In this document: positions 21,801 through 23,609 of the stretch, piece after piece | How the letters are laid out: every line of letters starts with the position of its first letter | How positions within the stretch are numbered: the stretch's first letter is position 1 | Source of the DNA: Spirogloea muscicola | Taxonomy: Eukaryota > Streptophyta > Zygnematophyceae > Spirogloeales > Spirogloeaceae | Assembly: GCA_009602725.1 (NCBI GenBank) | Contig: WELB01000017.1 | Location: 188,327 to 211,935, forward strand | Direction of reading: 5' to 3' | Length of the DNA stretch: 23,609 nucleotides | Position numbers and translations under genes: made by a program | Notes under the pieces: model-generated | What the model was told of the DNA's origin: nothing | Database searches by the model: none | The model's input: the letters and a program-made list of their open reading frames with translations, nothing else

Positions 21801-23513
21801 CGGCACGTTCGCCTTCCACACGTGATCCCGGCTCGCGGGCCAACGAATTGGCAGCTGTGCAAGGAGAAAGGAGGGAGGAGGGAGGAGGGGCAATGTCAGG
21901 CTGCTGAGCTTCACTCTTTGCGGGTCACGAACGGAAACGGCGAGGAGGAAGGACGAGCGGCGAATGCCGTGACAGGCCAGCGAGGCTGCAGAGCGAGACC
22001 GCGGGGCCGGCAGAGGCGGCGGCGGTGGTGCAGTGGTCAGACCTTGTAGTTCTTGGGCGGCGGGATGAGACACTTGAGGCGCCGGTCGGGCGGCGGGCAG
22101 TGGCGCTCGTAGTGCTCGCCCAGGCGCACGTTGATCTTGAGCTTCAGCTCCTGCTGCAGGCTGCGGTCGTTGCACGGCGTGATCTCCTCGTACTGCGAGT
22201 CGCACACCTTGTGTACCCAGGCGGACGAGCGAGAGAGAGAGAGGGGGCAAGGAGGGAGGGACATCATCAGCGAGCCTCCATTCCGTCTTGTCACATATGG
22301 GAGGAGGTGGAGAGGAGGGAGGAGAGGAGGGAAGGAGCACAGCATACCGGAAACGCTTTCGCCAGCGGGAGGCTCGAGCTCCTCCTCCTGCTGCGCTTCC
22401 TCCTCTTGGCCAGCGCCGGCCGCCTGCCCTCCCCACCGGAAGTGGCAGTGCCGAGACGCCGGCTCTGTGCCACCGGGGCCGGCGTGCGCTCCACCTCAGC
22501 TGCGGAATCGGCGTCTGCCTCGGCATTGGCGTCGACCACTGCAGCGGGAGTGGCACCCGAGGCGCCGACGCTGTCGTCCTGCTGGCTCTCAGCTTCGACC
22601 CCCTCAGCTCCATCGCGGTCCTCCTGCCGCGGCGAGGCAGCTTCTCCCGCCGCATCCGCAGCAGCACTCCTGCCCTCTCTGTCGGGGCTCTCGCCGACGT
22701 CGTCCACCGCCGGGGGATGCAGCGTGCTGCGGCCGCTGCCGTCATTGCCGCCGCCCTCCTCACCGCCCTCCTCCAGAGCACCGTCCTTGGCGGCATCCTC
22801 CTCGCGCAGCGCGGAGGCGGGGTCGGCATCGACGCGGCCGGCCTCCCCCTCGCCGCCGCCATCGCCGTCGGTGGCGTCGTCGCTGGAGCCCCCGTCCTGG
22901 TCCGCCGCTGCCGCTGGCACCTCCTGGCCGCCGTCTTCGGCGTCTGGCGAGGACGGCCAAGGTGACGAGCCGAGTCAGGCCCGGCCTCTCTTGCGGTGGA
23001 GGAGGGAAGGTGGAGGATGGAGGAGGGAGGGTGGAGAGGGGGAGGCACCTCGCAGGAAGGAGGCCTGCTCCTGGCGGTGCGCAGACTTGAGGAAGGAGAG
23101 GAGCGGGGAGGCCTCCAGCCGCCGCGCTGCCGAGCCGCTGCGGGCGCCGCCTGCGTGCGGCCACGTGGACTCGGTCAGTCCGCCGCCGGCCGCCGCCACG
23201 GCAATGGCGCTCGGCTCCTGCTGCAGCTGCGAGGTCTCGCGACATTGTGCCGCCGCCTGCCTTCGCCTGCGTGGCGGCCGGCCAGGCCCGCCGGCAGTCG
23301 TGGACATGACAGGGCCGCCGCAGGCGCCGCAGGCGTCGCTGGCGCTCCGCGGCGTACTCACCGGCAGCGCCGCCGGCGGCGACCTCCCAGGCGCCGCGCG
23401 TCTCCGGCGGCGGGGGCTTGGCGCGGAGCTTGCCGGAGAAGACGGTGCCGTAGAACACCGACAGCGCCGACAGCATCAGCACAGCGGAGCAGACCATGAG
23501 GAACACGCGCCTG
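18866..23513 (-). CDS. PMT-type Golgi methyltransferase (DUF248/Methyltransf_29), 5' end probably beyond window
   Basis: Exons on the minus strand: 23513(or 23510)-23362, 22943-22348, 22207-22043, 21854-21672, 21443-21161, 20974-20845, 20586-20402, 20263-20166, 19816-19590, 19389-19228, 19052-18866, all in phase. From the first ATG (23497) this gives 783 aa. The family (QUA2/TSD2, QUA3) consists of type II Golgi membrane proteins thought to methylate homogalacturonan with SAM. Order: membrane segment [17 protein letters not shown] (1-17), acidic low-complexity stem (46 to about 220), [52 protein letters not shown] motif [12 protein letters not shown] (378-389), [33 protein letters not shown], then a second degenerate domain with [14 protein letters not shown] (615-628) and [15 protein letters not shown] pyrimidine-rich acceptor before RRVFLM and the missing basic cytosolic tail suggest another exon to the right. 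Alternatively translation starts at 23497. Confidence 0.92.
19817..20165 (-). other. PMT intron 8 (349 bp)
   Basis: GT-AG intron between RKDYRDDT and AAWKARTD. No coding content was recognised, and it lacks the pyrimidine tracts seen in the upstream introns of the gene. Confidence 0.8.
22944..23361 (-). other. PMT intron between membrane-anchor exon and stem exon (418 bp)
   Basis: Donor GCCG/GTGAGT and a pyrimidine-rich acceptor ending TCGCCAG/AC. One frame stays open across the whole intron but reads as Arg/Pro-rich low complexity, so it is taken as intronic. Splicing joins the membrane exon to the acidic stem through a split Asp codon. It contains a pyrimidine tract at 22990-23045. Confidence 0.7.
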
Positions 23514-23547
23514 CTGCAGCGTGAGGAGGCGACGAGAGAGTGTCAGG

Positions 23548-23558
23548 CGGCGGCGGCA

Positions 23559-23595
<37 letters not shown>

Positions 23596-23597
23596 GC
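23548..23597. repeat. GGC microsatellite at right edge
   Basis: Nearly pure GGC units (CCG on the minus strand). On the PMT sense strand they lie just upstream of the acceptor before the membrane exon, so they are probably intronic or in the 5' UTR of that gene. Confidence 0.85.
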
Positions 23598-23609
23598 AGA
23601 TGGCCGGCG

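Noticed and set aside
21510-23048. 512-codon minus-strand open frame
   Set aside because: It includes one real PMT exon ([18 protein letters not shown]) but runs through introns and reads the stem exon in the wrong frame. The spliced model explains the conserved parts.
22760-23361. Read-through of the PMT membrane exon into its intron
   Set aside because: The frame stays open only because of GC bias. A strong GTGAGT donor at 23361 and a good acceptor at 22944 restore an acidic stem that joins in phase to VCDSQYEE.
22025-23524. 499-codon plus-strand open frame
   Set aside because: It is antisense to the GC-rich PMT exons and introns. The product is low-complexity Ser/Ala/Arg/Pro with no domain, and the opposite strand has a clear PMT gene.

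Overview
The window looks like nuclear DNA of a green alga (Viridiplantae, probably a chlorophyte). It carries five protein genes of plant or algal type, each split into 8 to 11 or more short exons by mostly GT-AG introns. It also has CCG microsatellites, GC-rich coding exons and two plastid-type enzymes. No prokaryotic operon, rRNA, tRNA, CRISPR array, virus or intact transposon was seen. Exon boundaries below were worked out by hand from frame continuity, splice consensus and remembered family sequences. All five models join without frame breaks.

Layout, left to right. 1-1497: no recognised gene, only repeat fragments. 1498-3691 (-): NmrA-like NAD(P)-binding Rossmann protein, 8 exons, 297 aa. 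3692-5129: divergent intergenic region with a dispersed-repeat copy and a long CCG tract that includes one N. 5130-8733 (+): PRP4/PRPF4B pre-mRNA-processing kinase, 8 exons, 596 aa. 8734-11207: gene-poor, rich in a local repeat family. 11208-13580 (+): plastid ABC ATPase of the ABCI11/NAP14 type, 9 exons, 301 aa. 13581-14805: intergenic, with a poly-G run, a foldback and another repeat copy. 14806-18141 (+): RPI4-type ribose-5-phosphate isomerase-like protein, 9 exons, 297 aa, with a probable GC-AG intron. 18142-18865: convergent intergenic region. 18866-23513 (-): plant PMT-type Golgi methyltransferase (DUF248, QUA2/QUA3 family), at least 11 exons, probably continuing past the right edge.

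The genes do not form a pathway. They are separate housekeeping functions: splicing, plastid transport, pentose phosphate or Calvin-cycle sugar chemistry, cell-wall polysaccharide methylation and redox sensing. The most unusual points are the altered catalytic-loop residues in the RPI4-like protein, its GC-AG intron, a PMT pectin-methyltransferase homologue with a long acidic stem, pyrimidine tracts repeated in successive PMT introns, and a dispersed repeat family found in four of the five intergenic regions. I found no convincing new multi-gene system.
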